Below the pieces are notes generated by a model. That model was not told the origin of the DNA. It was given only the letters and a program-made list of their open reading frames with translations, and did not search any database. The position numbers and the translations under genes were made by a program. From an uncultured Oscillospiraceae bacterium (lineage in GTDB: Bacteria > Bacillota > Clostridia > Oscillospirales > Acutalibacteraceae): a stretch of 64,000 bases of DNA. Below are positions 35,279 through 44,159 of this stretch, piece after piece. Position 1 is the first letter of the stretch; every line of letters starts with the position of its first letter. Location of the stretch: NCBI GenBank assembly GCA_949289045.1, contig CASEMN010000001.1, positions 310,001 through 374,000 of the forward strand, in the 5' to 3' direction.

Positions 35279-35294
35279 TTTATTATAATGTCAA
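35266..35294 (-). promoter_or_regulatory. Promoter of the marR-MFS operon
   Basis: On minus: perfect TTGACA, a 17-base spacer and TATCAT, about 40 bases before the marR start. The -10 is inside one of the palindromic operators. Confidence 0.8.
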
Positions 35295-35322
35295 CTGTTT
35301 ACTTTGAAGAAATTTACTTCAA

Positions 35323-35351
35323 TTGACAAAATGGAAATTTAAGTATATTAT
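35323..35351 (+). promoter_or_regulatory. Promoter of the MATE leader
   Basis: Perfect TTGACA, a 17-base spacer and TATTAT on plus. Transcription from about 35358 would produce a leader of some 120 bases before the MATE start, holding the attenuator structure. Confidence 0.8.
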
Positions 35352-35362
35352 ATAAACATAAA

Positions 35363-35442
35363 CCGCCACAATAAGGCGGCGTGGATTTTAGGTATAAATT
35401 ACTTTTCGCCACACAATTCTTTTGGATTGTGCGGCTTTTTTT
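35363..35442 (+). promoter_or_regulatory. Terminator/antiterminator attenuator before the MATE gene
   Basis: Three elements: hairpin P1 CCGCC-ACAATAA-GGCGG (35363-35379); a terminator with GCCACACAAT/ATTGTGCGGC (35408-35435, one mismatch) and seven T (35436-35442); and a copy of the terminator 5' arm in P1 itself, CCGCCACAAT, which can pair with the 3' arm ATTGTGCGG (9 bp, one bulge). Pairing of the early copy would break both P1 and the terminator. So the leader can switch between ON and OFF. It matches no riboswitch class I recognise. Confidence 0.7.
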
Positions 35443-35481
35443 ATGAGCTGATTTTACTGTAATTAAAGGAGTTTACGATTA

Positions 35482-36834
35482 ATGAACCAGACTTTTATGA
35501 AAGACAAGCCAATTTTGCCACTTGTACTGTCAATGTCTCTGCCCATGGTACTTTCCATGATGGTAACATCACTGTATAACATAATTGACAGCTTCTTTGT
35601 GGCAAAAATAAGCGAAGACGCAATTACTGCACTGTCACTTATATTTCCTATGCAGAATTTTATTAATGCCGTTACAATAGGCTTTTCCATAGGAATAAAC
35701 GCTGTTATTTCCTATAATTTGGGAGCTAAGGACTTTAAGAAAGCAAATATCGCCGCAACTCAGGGTCTGTTTTTAAATACCCTCCATGGCGTTATCCTCA
35801 CAATAGGATGCATTACTATTCTCCCTGTATTTTTAAAAATGTTTACGGAAGATGAAGCAGTAATAGATCTTGGTCTCAGATATTCATACATAGCTTTTAG
35901 CTTCGGTGTTATTATAGCTTTAGGAATGTCCTTTGAGAAAATTTTCCAGTCCGTAGGAAAAATGACCCTTACAATGATTGCAATGCTCTGCGGATGTATA
36001 GCAAATATTATACTTGATCCCGTTCTTATTTTCGGAATAGGATTTTTCCCTGAAATGGGTATAGAGGGAGCGGCTTTGGCTACTGGCATCGGACAGACTA
36101 TAAGCCTTCTGATATATGTTGTATTCTATATTTTTAAACCCCTTCACGTTAAAATAAGTTTTAAGTATTTTTCATTTGACAAAAGCATCATCAAAAAGCT
36201 TTACACTATCGGCATACCGGCTTCGCTTAATATTGCGCTGCCGTCATTCCTTGTATCTTCACTGAATGTTATTCTTTCGGTTTATTCTCAGGCCTATGTA
36301 CTTGTACTTGGTGTTTATTATAAACTTCAAACTTTCCTATATCTTCCAGCAAACGGAATAGTTCAGGGAATACGTCCCTTAATCGGATATAATTACGGTG
36401 CTGGAGAACACGCAAGGGTTAAAAAAATATATATGACATCCCTTTCTCTTTCAACAGCAATAATGCTTCTTGGCACTGTTCTGTGCTGGACTATCCCCTC
36501 TCAGCTTATAGGACTGTTTACTTCGAACGCCGAAACCATTGCCATAGGCACGAGTGCACTGAGGATTATCAGCCTTGGTTTTATTGTTTCAACTGTATCT
36601 GTCATCTCCTCAGGGGCTATGGAAGGTCTTGGAAAAGGTATGCCATCACTGATTATCTCATTGATGAGATACGCCGTTATAACGGTTCCGGCGGCATATA
36701 TTTTAAATCTCATATTTGGCGCTGTAGGTGTGTGGCATTCTTTCTGGGTGGCAGAGTTGCTGACAGCAATTATTTCTTATTTCATTTATAAAAAATCAAC
36801 ATCAAGCAGAAACGTCAATAAAGTAAATAATTAA
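35482..36834 (+). CDS. MATE-family multidrug/Na+ efflux transporter
   Basis: Multidrug and toxic compound extrusion pump of 450 residues with twelve predicted membrane helices in two homologous halves. The N-terminal PILPLVLSMSLPMVLSMMVTSLYN block (PMVLSMM, YNIIDSFFV) and the middle ANGIVQGIRPLIGYNYGAGEH are conserved in the NorM/DinF-like MATE group. AAGGAG lies 9 bases before the ATG. It is transcribed away from marR, from its own promoter through a terminator-type leader, so expression is probably conditional. The substrate is unknown. Confidence 0.92.
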   Translation: MNQTFMKDKPILPLVLSMSLPMVLSMMVTSLYNIIDSFFVAKISEDAITALSLIFPMQNFINAVTIGFSIGINAVISYNLGAKDFKKANIAATQGLFLNTLHGVILTIGCITILPVFLKMFTEDEAVIDLGLRYSYIAFSFGVIIALGMSFEKIFQSVGKMTLTMIAMLCGCIANIILDPVLIFGIGFFPEMGIEGAALATGIGQTISLLIYVVFYIFKPLHVKISFKYFSFDKSIIKKLYTIGIPASLNIALPSFLVSSLNVILSVYSQAYVLVLGVYYKLQTFLYLPANGIVQGIRPLIGYNYGAGEHARVKKIYMTSLSLSTAIMLLGTVLCWTIPSQLIGLFTSNAETIAIGTSALRIISLGFIVSTVSVISSGAMEGLGKGMPSLIISLMRYAVITVPAAYILNLIFGAVGVWHSFWVAELLTAIISYFIYKKSTSSRNVNKVNN

Positions 36835-36861
36835 ATTTGATAGATATTAGATAATCACAAA

Positions 36862-36895
36862 CAGCCCAGACTTAACAAAAATGAAGTCTGGGCTG
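36862..36895. terminator. Hairpin between convergent MATE and lipase genes
   Basis: Perfect 12-bp stem CAGCCCAGACTT/AAGTCTGGGCTG with a 10-base A-rich loop. T runs after it are poor on both strands, so it may be a weak terminator or mRNA-end stabiliser. Confidence 0.6.
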
Positions 36896-36938
36896 CTACT
36901 TCTATAGATTCGATTTTAGAAATAAAGCCGGAATTTGT

Positions 36939-38192
36939 TTACATTCCCGCAGTGGTGACAATTTCCAAATGCTGCAAATAAAAGTTTCTGACTTTAGACC
37001 AGCTTATATTCAACATTCCACCGGAAAATTCAAGGTGATCCATATTTTGAGTAGGCATTATGTACCAGATTCCTGGCTGTACTTTTTCTCCGGAATAATA
37101 AACCCTTGAAGGTTCATCAAAGGGAGCTCGGGCTGAAATAGTGTTTACAAGGCCGTCGTTTTCAAGCCATTTTTCGTCTATTACCCTTCCTCCTGCCGTA
37201 ACGCCGGTATATTTTCCTATAGCATAAGCGTACGGGAACATCAATGCATTAATTCCGAAATTAGGTACATAGTTACCGGTCCAGCGACTTTTAGAAGTTT
37301 TTGTACCCGCATAGGAATAATAATAAACTCCCGGCTGAGTTCTGATGGTTTTGTTAATTTCCGCCGCTCCGTCGATTGTCAAATCATAAAAAGCGTTATC
37401 CTTTGAATTTATAAATGCTGAGAGTTTTGATATGTCATAATTCACTCCGGAAGATGAACCGGGTAAATATGAAAGGCCAAACTGATCAAGCATAGGATCG
37501 AAAAGCTTATTAAGCTGTGTTGAACCTGAAAGTGCAGCAAGTGAGCAAAAGATTTTAACCAAGGCGTTCGAAAAACCACCTGTAGCCTCAAAAAACGAAG
37601 TTCCGTTATGAGGAGCAGCCAATGTTGTTACAGAATAAACCTTATCTGTTTGGCCTCCTTTAAAAAGAGAAGACAATTCATTTTCAGGAGTAACTGCACG
37701 CTCTTCTTCAGAACCTTCTGCTAAAAGCTGAACCAAAAGTCTTACTGTAACTCCTCCGAAAGAATGACCTACAAGGTTAATTTTATGTTCCGAATCCCAC
37801 TGAGTTATTATTGGCTGATTATACGTCCTGCCGTATCTTGCGTGATTATGTTCCGCAGAATGTGCCGCACCGTAATCTACTGTACCGCCGGCAAGCTGTG
37901 CATAAAGCTCACATGCTCTATCCCATGCGCTGGATACCGTACCAACCCCAGCAGCAACGCAATTATATCCCTTTCTCTCCAGCTCAGTGAAAAGATTACC
38001 CGTCATCATTCCCCAGTATGAAAAATACTTGTTAGCACCGTCATCAGAGCCCCATCCGCACAGGCCGTGAACAAAAACAAACGTGTAGTCATTTTTATCA
38101 ATATCGGCAGCGGATACACCCATCGACATGGAACAGACAAGTATAGCTATACATAGTACAACACTTAATGTTCTGATGATTCTTTTCTTCAT
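36939..38192 (-). CDS. Secreted lipase, family I.5-like (copy 1)
   Basis: Secreted alpha/beta hydrolase of 417 residues with a Sec signal peptide (about 1-28, ending VSA). It resembles the large thermostable lipases of Geobacillus and Staphylococcus: VHGLCGWGSDD (oxyanion region), SSAWDRACELYAQL, GGTVDYGAAHSAEHNHARYG with the His pair of the structural zinc site, and the nucleophile elbow GHSFGG (Ser144). The region DLTIDGAAEIN holds the candidate acid residue and QNMDHLEFSG the catalytic His. Expected to hydrolyse triacylglycerols or other esters outside the cell. A paralogue lies at 40687-41943; GAAGG before the ATG. Confidence 0.88.
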   Translation of the reverse strand: MKKRIIRTLSVVLCIAILVCSMSMGVSAADIDKNDYTFVFVHGLCGWGSDDGANKYFSYWGMMTGNLFTELERKGYNCVAAGVGTVSSAWDRACELYAQLAGGTVDYGAAHSAEHNHARYGRTYNQPIITQWDSEHKINLVGHSFGGVTVRLLVQLLAEGSEEERAVTPENELSSLFKGGQTDKVYSVTTLAAPHNGTSFFEATGGFSNALVKIFCSLAALSGSTQLNKLFDPMLDQFGLSYLPGSSSGVNYDISKLSAFINSKDNAFYDLTIDGAAEINKTIRTQPGVYYYSYAGTKTSKSRWTGNYVPNFGINALMFPYAYAIGKYTGVTAGGRVIDEKWLENDGLVNTISARAPFDEPSRVYYSGEKVQPGIWYIMPTQNMDHLEFSGGMLNISWSKVRNFYLQHLEIVTTAGM

Positions 38193-38506
38193 TTATTTTC
38201 CTTCTTTCATTATATTTTTCCTGCGAGACGCAGCTTCACTTCGTCGCACAGGTTAACGCCCAATAAATAGAATTATAAGAAAAAATTTATAATTGGTACA
38301 GAAATTTTATCAATTAACAATATAAATGTCAATAACTTTTAATGTTTTATATATAAATTTACTCAATTAAAAATATCACCTATAACTATAAACAAAATAT
38401 AAAAAGCAGAGAAGCTATTTAAAATGGTGGAAATTTGTAAATCTACTATAACCAAAATAAACAGCTCTCTGCGATAATTTGTATATTTAATTTTAAGTTC
38501 AAAAAA
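38193..38506 (-). other. AT-rich gap of 314 bases with a possible terminator
   Basis: No gene is visible. At the lipase end lies a GC-richer inverted segment around 38220-38252 of unknown role. At 38406-38472 (minus) GCAGAGAGCT pairs with AGCTTCTCTGC across a long loop and is followed by TTTTTATA, a plausible terminator for the preceding glycosidase gene. The middle, about 38270-38400, is almost pure A/T and could hold the lipase promoter, but no convincing pair of hexamers stands out. Confidence 0.45.
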
Positions 38507-40506
38507 TTAGATGAGTTTCATAATACAGAAAATCTCTAAATTTGAAATTTTTAGCTCCGTTTTTCCGCTGTGATTATTAATTAAAACGTTCGTATTTGTA
38601 TCTGAAAGTATCTGAACATTATGAAAATTCCCCGCCACTGTTATATGAATATTGTCAAGAGGAAAAACAGGTGTTTTATCTTGTTGATTTATAACCGCAA
38701 GATAATTTTCTCCATCTTTTCCCAACGCACAATTTCAACAAATAATGGAGCATTTGATTCGAAAACACGTGGTTTTTCGCCACACAAAGAAAGAATTATA
38801 TCTGCTACAGCTTGCCGGCAATTGTGTGCCTGAGTAAGCTCAAGAGGAGTTGCCACCCAGATTACATATCCCTTTCCCCTCTTTACTTTTGTAATAGCAG
38901 GAATTTCAGTAGATATTCCGGGAGAATCAGAATGTATTGCTGCAAAATCCTGCTCGCTGCGTAAAGTATAGGGATATGTTAAAGTAGCAAGCACTTCGAC
39001 ATTTTTATCTTTAACCTTTGTCTCAATTGCTGTATGTTCCACAGGATATGGACTCTTTTCATCGAAGTTTTTCATTATTTCTTTGAATTTTTCTTTTGGA
39101 TTTATATAGCAGTAAGTATACTTGCTTATTCTTTCCTGTTCTACACCTATAAACTCTTCAAAAGCCTTATTGTTGCCAAAGGAACCGGTAACAAAAACAT
39201 TTCCGCCCTTTTCTACATACTTACATATTGCATTTAGTTCTTCATCTGTTATCTCCTGAGTATCAGCAATACACAGAACTTTTGTATTTAATTCCTTTAA
39301 GTTTTTACTTCCAACTACATCAAATGCAATATTTTTTTCACGAAGAATTTCGGCAATCAACATTGGTGACTTTATAAAATTATCGTTAACCTTATAATTT
39401 GTATTGTACCAAACGGCTACATCAGTTAATAAGTTTCCGGAAACATATTTTTCTAAAGGTTTTGTTTTGCTGAAAACCTGACGTATTGCACCATAATACA
39501 TATTTTCCGTAACAGTACCATCCGGATTCATTGCATCACATATTGAAAAGGCCCCGTTATGTACAAGAGCTGTAACACTATGAATAAGCAAATCTTCCAT
39601 TGTTCTTGATACAGTATGAAAATATAAATTATTGTCACATCTTGAAGTAATATAACAAAATGGCTTATTTTCTGTCACGTTATTGTAATATTTGCACATA
39701 AAACTTTGTTCTGAATATCCGCCGTAATAATCTCCTCCGGCATAATCTGAACAAATCATGTTATTTTCTGTATTGCCGTTAATCCAGCTTAGACCAATTC
39801 CTGCCATATTGTGCTCAACAGAAATATTAGGGTTAACTTTTTTTATTGCGTCGGTATTTACCTGCATAAATTCCTGAATCCATTTTTGTCTTGCATGGAT
39901 ATATTCACGCCATACAGGTTTACTGAAATTATATATACGAGGAATAAATTTACCGGTTTCTTTAAAAAACTTTTCTGTACAATGTTTGCAATAACACGGA
40001 TATGGCCAAAACGGCATATCCAAAAACATTCCATCAAACTCATAGTTTTCAGCAAGTTCCGTAAGAATATCACTGCAATATTTACGGTAATTTGGATTAT
40101 TGGGGCAGACTAAACCATATCGATTGACTTTTCCTGGCAAAGTCAATCGCGAAGGAGTCAAAACTGCACTGCGAAGTCTCCAGCTTTTGTGGTGTTCATA
40201 GGCATAATTATCATAAATCTGTGAAAAATATACTATTACATTAATTCCATTTTCGTGGCACTTTTTTGTCATTTCTCCTACATAATCCAGATTCCTTTTT
40301 TGTAGTACGCTGTGCATTTTTCCATTCTTACCAGGCCAATAATGCAAACCCACATGAGATTTTGCCTTTACAACAACACTGGTTGCATCTGCCTGTTTAA
40401 GACATTCTACAAATCTGTCAACATCAAGTTTAGAAAGATATGCTTCATTTGTATCATTTAAATGCATATCCATAAAAATTCTTCTGTAATCTTTTTCGTA
40501 CCACAT
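38507..40506 (-). pseudogene. Putative glycoside hydrolase (GHL6/GH42-like) with a C-terminal frameshift
   Basis: The first frame (40506-38689, 605 residues) reads YEKDYRRIFMDMHL, then EFDGMFLDMPFWPY plus Cys residues CYCKHC, and FSICDAMNPDGT: a TIM-barrel hypothetical glycosidase (GHL6 type) followed by a GH42-like trimerisation domain (VFSKTKPLEKYVSG onwards). No signal peptide, so cytoplasmic. At about 38721-38723 the frame shifts: ...FVEIVRW then a short out-of-frame tail, while the next frame continues as GKDGENYLAVINQQ to a stop at 38507. One extra G in the GGG run would restore one protein of about 667 residues. Real mutation or sequencing indel cannot be told apart here. The missing piece is a terminal beta domain, so activity may survive. 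Confidence 0.8.
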
Positions 40507-40630
40507 AACTTTCTCCCAATTTACTATTTTTTTTCAATTCGTCACTTCATTAAATGTAAATAATGCCAAGCAAGCGTTTGTTTAATATACCATATCTCTT
40601 ATAATTTTTCAATAGTAGAATTTTATGAAC

Positions 40631-40670
40631 AAAAAAACGTCCTGTATACGAGCTAACTCATATACAGGAC
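40631..40670 (-). terminator. Terminator after lipase copy 2
   Basis: A 10-bp stem GTCCTGTATA/TATACAGGAC with a 12-base loop; on minus it is followed by GTTTTTTT. It begins 17 bases after the lipase stop. Confidence 0.85.
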
Positions 40671-40686
40671 CTAAACTTTATTAAAC

Positions 40687-41943
40687 TTATTTACCCGATC
40701 TTGTTACGAGGAACATGAATTCGGTATAGAATCTGCTCAGCTGGAACCAGCCAATATTGAAAAGTCCTCCCGGGAAAGCCAGATGATCCATTTGCTGAAC
40801 AGGCATTACATACCATATACCAGGCTGAGTCTTTTGTCCAGTGCGGTATGTAACAGAAGGTTCGTCAAAAGGTGCTAAAGCTGAAATTTTGTTAACCAAG
40901 CCATCACTCTCAAGCCATTTTTCATCAATTACATATCCGCCTTCAGTAACACCGGTATATTGTCCTATAATTTTAGCAAAAGGCTTAAGAAGCGGCCACA
41001 TTTCATCATCAGGAACATAATTACCGGTGCTTTCATCTAAATGCGTTCTGCTTCCGGCATATGAATAATAATAGATATTAGGCTGAGCCTCAATTTGTGA
41101 GTTAAGTTCTGCAGCACCATCTATTGTTAAATCGTAAAATGCTGTATCCTTAGAATTCAAAAGCTGTTTTATAACTTCATAGTCAATATCCAACTTAGCT
41201 ACTGCATCTAAATCTAATTCATAGGAAACGCCAAATTGTCCTAATGTAGGATCAAATAAGTCGCTGAGTCTGGTAGAACCGGAGAAAACAGCTAATGAGC
41301 AGAACAGAGCAACAAGCAAATCTCCTGCCCAACCACTGGCTTCAAAAAATGATGTACCGTTATGGGGGGCAGCCAGTGCTGTTACAGAAAATACTCTGTC
41401 TCCAAGACCACCTTTAAATAAAGGTGACAACTCATCTTCAGGAGTAGCAGCTCTTTCTTCTTCTGAACCTTCAGCCAAAAGCTGAACAAAAAGTCTTGTT
41501 GTTGCACCGCCGAAAGAATGACCTACAAGATTAATTTTGTGTTCTGAATCCCACTGGTCAAGTAAGGGTTCATCATATGTTACTCCATAGCGGTCATGAT
41601 TATGCTCTGCTGAATGAGCTGCACCATAATCGACAGTTCCACCAACAAGCTGCGCATATAGCTCACACGCTCGATCCCATGCACTGGATATGGTACCAAC
41701 TCCTGCATTAATACACTCATAACCCTGTCTTTCCAGATAATTAAAAAGATTTATGTTTGTCATGCCCCAATAGGAAAAATAATCATTTACTCCATCGTCT
41801 GAACCCCATCCAAAGAGGCCGTGCACAAAAACGAACGGATAAACTGTACGATAGCTATATGCAGAAGCTCCTACTGACATACAGCAAATAAGTATTGCTG
41901 TGCATAACACAATGCAGATAACCTTTTTAACCTTACCTTTCAT
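40687..41943 (-). CDS. Secreted lipase, family I.5-like (copy 2)
   Basis: Paralogue of the 36939-38192 gene with the same architecture: signal peptide (1-28, ending ASA), VHGLFGWGSDD, SSAWDRACELYAQLVGG, DYGAAHSAEHNHDRYG and GHSFGG (Ser143). DLTIDGAAELN and MDHLAFPG supply the acid/His regions. A 15-residue insertion near 230-245 (DLDAVAKLDIDYE) separates it from copy 1. The start at 41943 (MKGKVKK) follows GAAGG and gives a normal signal peptide; a longer frame from 41988 does not. The product is 418 residues. Transcribed alone, ending in a strong terminator. Confidence 0.88.
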   Translation of the reverse strand: MKGKVKKVICIVLCTAILICCMSVGASAYSYRTVYPFVFVHGLFGWGSDDGVNDYFSYWGMTNINLFNYLERQGYECINAGVGTISSAWDRACELYAQLVGGTVDYGAAHSAEHNHDRYGVTYDEPLLDQWDSEHKINLVGHSFGGATTRLFVQLLAEGSEEERAATPEDELSPLFKGGLGDRVFSVTALAAPHNGTSFFEASGWAGDLLVALFCSLAVFSGSTRLSDLFDPTLGQFGVSYELDLDAVAKLDIDYEVIKQLLNSKDTAFYDLTIDGAAELNSQIEAQPNIYYYSYAGSRTHLDESTGNYVPDDEMWPLLKPFAKIIGQYTGVTEGGYVIDEKWLESDGLVNKISALAPFDEPSVTYRTGQKTQPGIWYVMPVQQMDHLAFPGGLFNIGWFQLSRFYTEFMFLVTRSGK

Positions 41944-42274
41944 CACTTTTCCTTCTTTCAAAATATATTTTATAATTTGAGCCTGCATGCCGACTCAAAT
42001 CATAAACAAAAATAGCATTGACAATTTTCTATGATTCTCCGATTTATTACATGTTAAAATCTTATCAATTGCACTTTAAAAATTCAATATGATTTAGCGT
42101 TATTTAATTTAGATTAACAATTTTTTAACCTTAGTTCACCTATTGTTTATTATTTTTTTCCAATAACAAACTATTTTCCCGCTTTTTTCATATTGAAAAT
42201 TAAATAAATAAAAGAGCAAAAGCAAAAAATAAAGACCGCAATTTTTTGCGGTCTTTTAAAATGTTATTTTAGAA
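41944..42274 (-). other. AT-rich intergenic region of 331 bases
   Basis: No gene is visible. Next to the carboxyltransferase gene it holds the terminator at 42231-42258. The remainder is very AT-rich; on minus a TTGTCA near 42020 has no good -10 at proper spacing, so the lipase promoter remains unplaced. Confidence 0.5.
42231..42258 (-). terminator. Terminator of the biotin-enzyme operon
   Basis: Perfect 11-bp stem AAAGACCGCAA/TTGCGGTCTTT with a 4-T loop and flanking A/T runs, 17 bases after the stop of the last gene. Confidence 0.9.
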
Positions 42275-43672
42275 TCAAACGGGATGAACTTTATTCTCTA
42301 TATCGAGATGTTCTCCGTCAATTCCGTATTTTTTGTTGCGTCTCTTCTCAAAGAACTTTACAGCAACCTGTCCAAACTGTGCATATGAAAGGATATCTTC
42401 ATCCTGTTCATAATACTCATTTATTTCGCTGCGGAAGTTCTCAAGCTCAGGCTTAAGAAGATCTGCAGGACGGCAGTCAATAATAGGATCATCTCCTACT
42501 ATCTTCTTTCTGAACTCCTCATCGATAGGCATAGGAGTTTTACCATATTTACCAGCAACAAGATCTTTGAACTCTTTAGTTACCATCTTGTAGCGCTCAC
42601 CCATGATAACATTGAAAACAGACTGGGTACCAACAATCTGAGATGTTGGAGTAACAAGAGGCGGATAACCTGAATCCTCACGAACACGGGGAACTTCATG
42701 AAGAACTTCTTCAAGTTTATCAGCCTTGCCAGCCTGCTTAAGCTGTGAAACAAGGTTAGAAAGCATTCCGCCGGGTACCTGATAGAGAAGTGTATTTGCA
42801 TCAACACTGAGCATCTTGGGATCAAGAAGTCCGTTTGCAAGATACTTTTCACGAAGTGTGTTAAAGTAGTCTCTGATGGCGGTGAGCTTTTTAATATCAA
42901 GGCCAGTATCGTACTCAGTGCCCTTAAGAGCAGCTACCATTGATTCTGTAGCGGGATGTGATGTGCCAAGAGCCAAAGGTGACATCGCTGTATCAATTCC
43001 GTCTGCACCGGCCTCAATAGCTTTAAGGTGAACCATGGAAGCAAGTCCTGATGTATAGTGAGAATGGATCTGAATCGGAACCTTAACATTTTCTTTGAGA
43101 GCCTTTACAAGCTCGCTTACACCGTAAGGAGTAAGAAGACCAGCCATGTCCTTAATGCAGATTGAGTCAGCACCACCGTTTTCAAGACGCTTAGCATAAT
43201 CAACATAGTACTGAGTATCAAAAACAGGACCAGTTGTATAAGAAATTGCTGCCTGCATATGTCCGCCCTCTTTTTTAGTGGCTTTCATAGCGGTTTCAAG
43301 GTTTCTTATATCGTTAAGAGCATCAAAAATTCTGATTATATTAATACCGTTTGCAATTGATTTCTGAACAAAATATTCTACAACGTCATCTGCGTAGTGA
43401 CGGTATCCAAGCATATTCTGACCGCGGAAAAGCATCTGAAGATTTGTCTTCGGGCACTTTTCACGGATAATACGAAGACGCTCCCAGGGATCTTCGTCAA
43501 GGAATCTAAGGCAAGAGTCAAATGTGGCTCCGCCCCAACATTCAAGTGAATAAAATCCGATATCATCAAGCATTTCGAGGGCAGGAAGCATCTCCTCGGT
43601 TGTCATACGGGTTGCAATAAGCGACTGATGAGCATCACGCAAAATGGTCTCGGTTACTTTGATTTTTGCCAT
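42275..43672 (-). CDS. Carboxyltransferase subunit of OadA / transcarboxylase 5S type
   Basis: TIM-barrel pyruvate/oxaloacetate carboxyltransferase of 465 residues. Family marks are VTETILRDAHQSLIATR, LECWGGATFD, the catalytic-metal block with KDMAGLLTPY (Lys for carbamylation) and IQIHSHYTSGLA (metal His residues). It ends after the conserved carboxylase domain (about 460); the biotin domain found in fused OadA proteins is a separate gene just upstream. It transfers CO2 between carboxybiotin and pyruvate. Third gene of the set after 12S-like and biotin carrier genes; no membrane OadB or OadG gene is near. GAGAGGC ribosome site. Confidence 0.93.
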   Translation of the reverse strand: MAKIKVTETILRDAHQSLIATRMTTEEMLPALEMLDDIGFYSLECWGGATFDSCLRFLDEDPWERLRIIREKCPKTNLQMLFRGQNMLGYRHYADDVVEYFVQKSIANGINIIRIFDALNDIRNLETAMKATKKEGGHMQAAISYTTGPVFDTQYYVDYAKRLENGGADSICIKDMAGLLTPYGVSELVKALKENVKVPIQIHSHYTSGLASMVHLKAIEAGADGIDTAMSPLALGTSHPATESMVAALKGTEYDTGLDIKKLTAIRDYFNTLREKYLANGLLDPKMLSVDANTLLYQVPGGMLSNLVSQLKQAGKADKLEEVLHEVPRVREDSGYPPLVTPTSQIVGTQSVFNVIMGERYKMVTKEFKDLVAGKYGKTPMPIDEEFRKKIVGDDPIIDCRPADLLKPELENFRSEINEYYEQDEDILSYAQFGQVAVKFFEKRRNKKYGIDGEHLDIENKVHPV

Positions 43673-43711
43673 TTTATTGCCTCTCTTTCTTTTTTGCAGT
43701 TAATCAAAATA

Positions 43712-44131
43712 TTACTGGAGAGAAACCAGAGCAGAACCGGACTCTACGCTGTCGCCCTTCTGAACATGAACAGCGGCAACAGTTGCGTCATGGGCTGCAA
43801 CAATATCATTTTCCATCTTCATAGCCTCAAGAACAACAAGAACGTCGCCCTTGCTTACTTTGCTGCCGGCAGAAACTTTAATATCAAGAATTGTACCAGG
43901 CATGGGTGAAGAAACAACCTCTGCGTCAGCTGCAGGTGCAGGAGCAGGAGCGGCAGCAGGTGCTGCGGGAGCTGCTGCAGCAGGAGCAGCTGTGGGTGCC
44001 GGTGCTGCTGCGGGAGCAGCAGGTGCTGGAGCTGCAACAGGAGCGGCTGCGGCAACAGGTGCTCCACTTGCATTCTCTTCTACCTGAACATCATAGGCCT
44101 GTCCATTAACGGTTATTGTATATCTTTTCAT
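43712..44131 (-). CDS. Biotin carboxyl carrier protein
   Basis: Mobile biotin arm of the enzyme, 139 residues. A short N-terminal strand region (1-20, YTITVNGQAYDVQV) is followed by a flexible Ala/Pro linker (about 21-70) with an almost pure A/P composition, then a biotinyl domain with the site EAMKMEN; Lys105 is the biotinylated residue. It resembles the 1.3S subunit of transcarboxylase and the MmdC/OadC type. The linker makes the local DNA GC-rich and repetitive. It is 28 bases after the 12S-like gene and 39 before the 5S-like gene. Confidence 0.95.
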   Translation of the reverse strand: MKRYTITVNGQAYDVQVEENASGAPVAAAAPVAAPAPAAPAAAPAPTAAPAAAAPAAPAAAPAPAPAADAEVVSSPMPGTILDIKVSAGSKVSKGDVLVVLEAMKMENDIVAAHDATVAAVHVQKGDSVESGSALVSLQ

Positions 44132-44159
44132 TTTATTTATCCTCCAAACAAGTGATTAA

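Noticed and set aside
38220-38252. GC-rich imperfect inverted segment upstream of lipase copy 1 as an RNA gene or operator
   Set aside because: Pairing is broken by mismatches, no promoter or T run frames it, and nothing similar lies before lipase copy 2.
38507-38725. A separate 72-residue gene on minus
   Set aside because: Its sequence continues the glycosidase frame after a one-base shift, it starts inside that gene with a TTG, and it has no ribosome site; treated as the displaced C-terminus.
43922-44075. Repeats in the biotin carrier gene as a CRISPR or satellite
   Set aside because: They are codon-level repeats of Ala/Pro in a flexible protein linker, without spacers or palindromic repeat units.
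43851-44109. Ala-, Gln- and Leu-rich plus-strand frames opposite the biotin carrier
   Set aside because: They mirror the Ala/Pro linker codons of the minus-strand biotin carrier gene; no ribosome site and no family resemblance.
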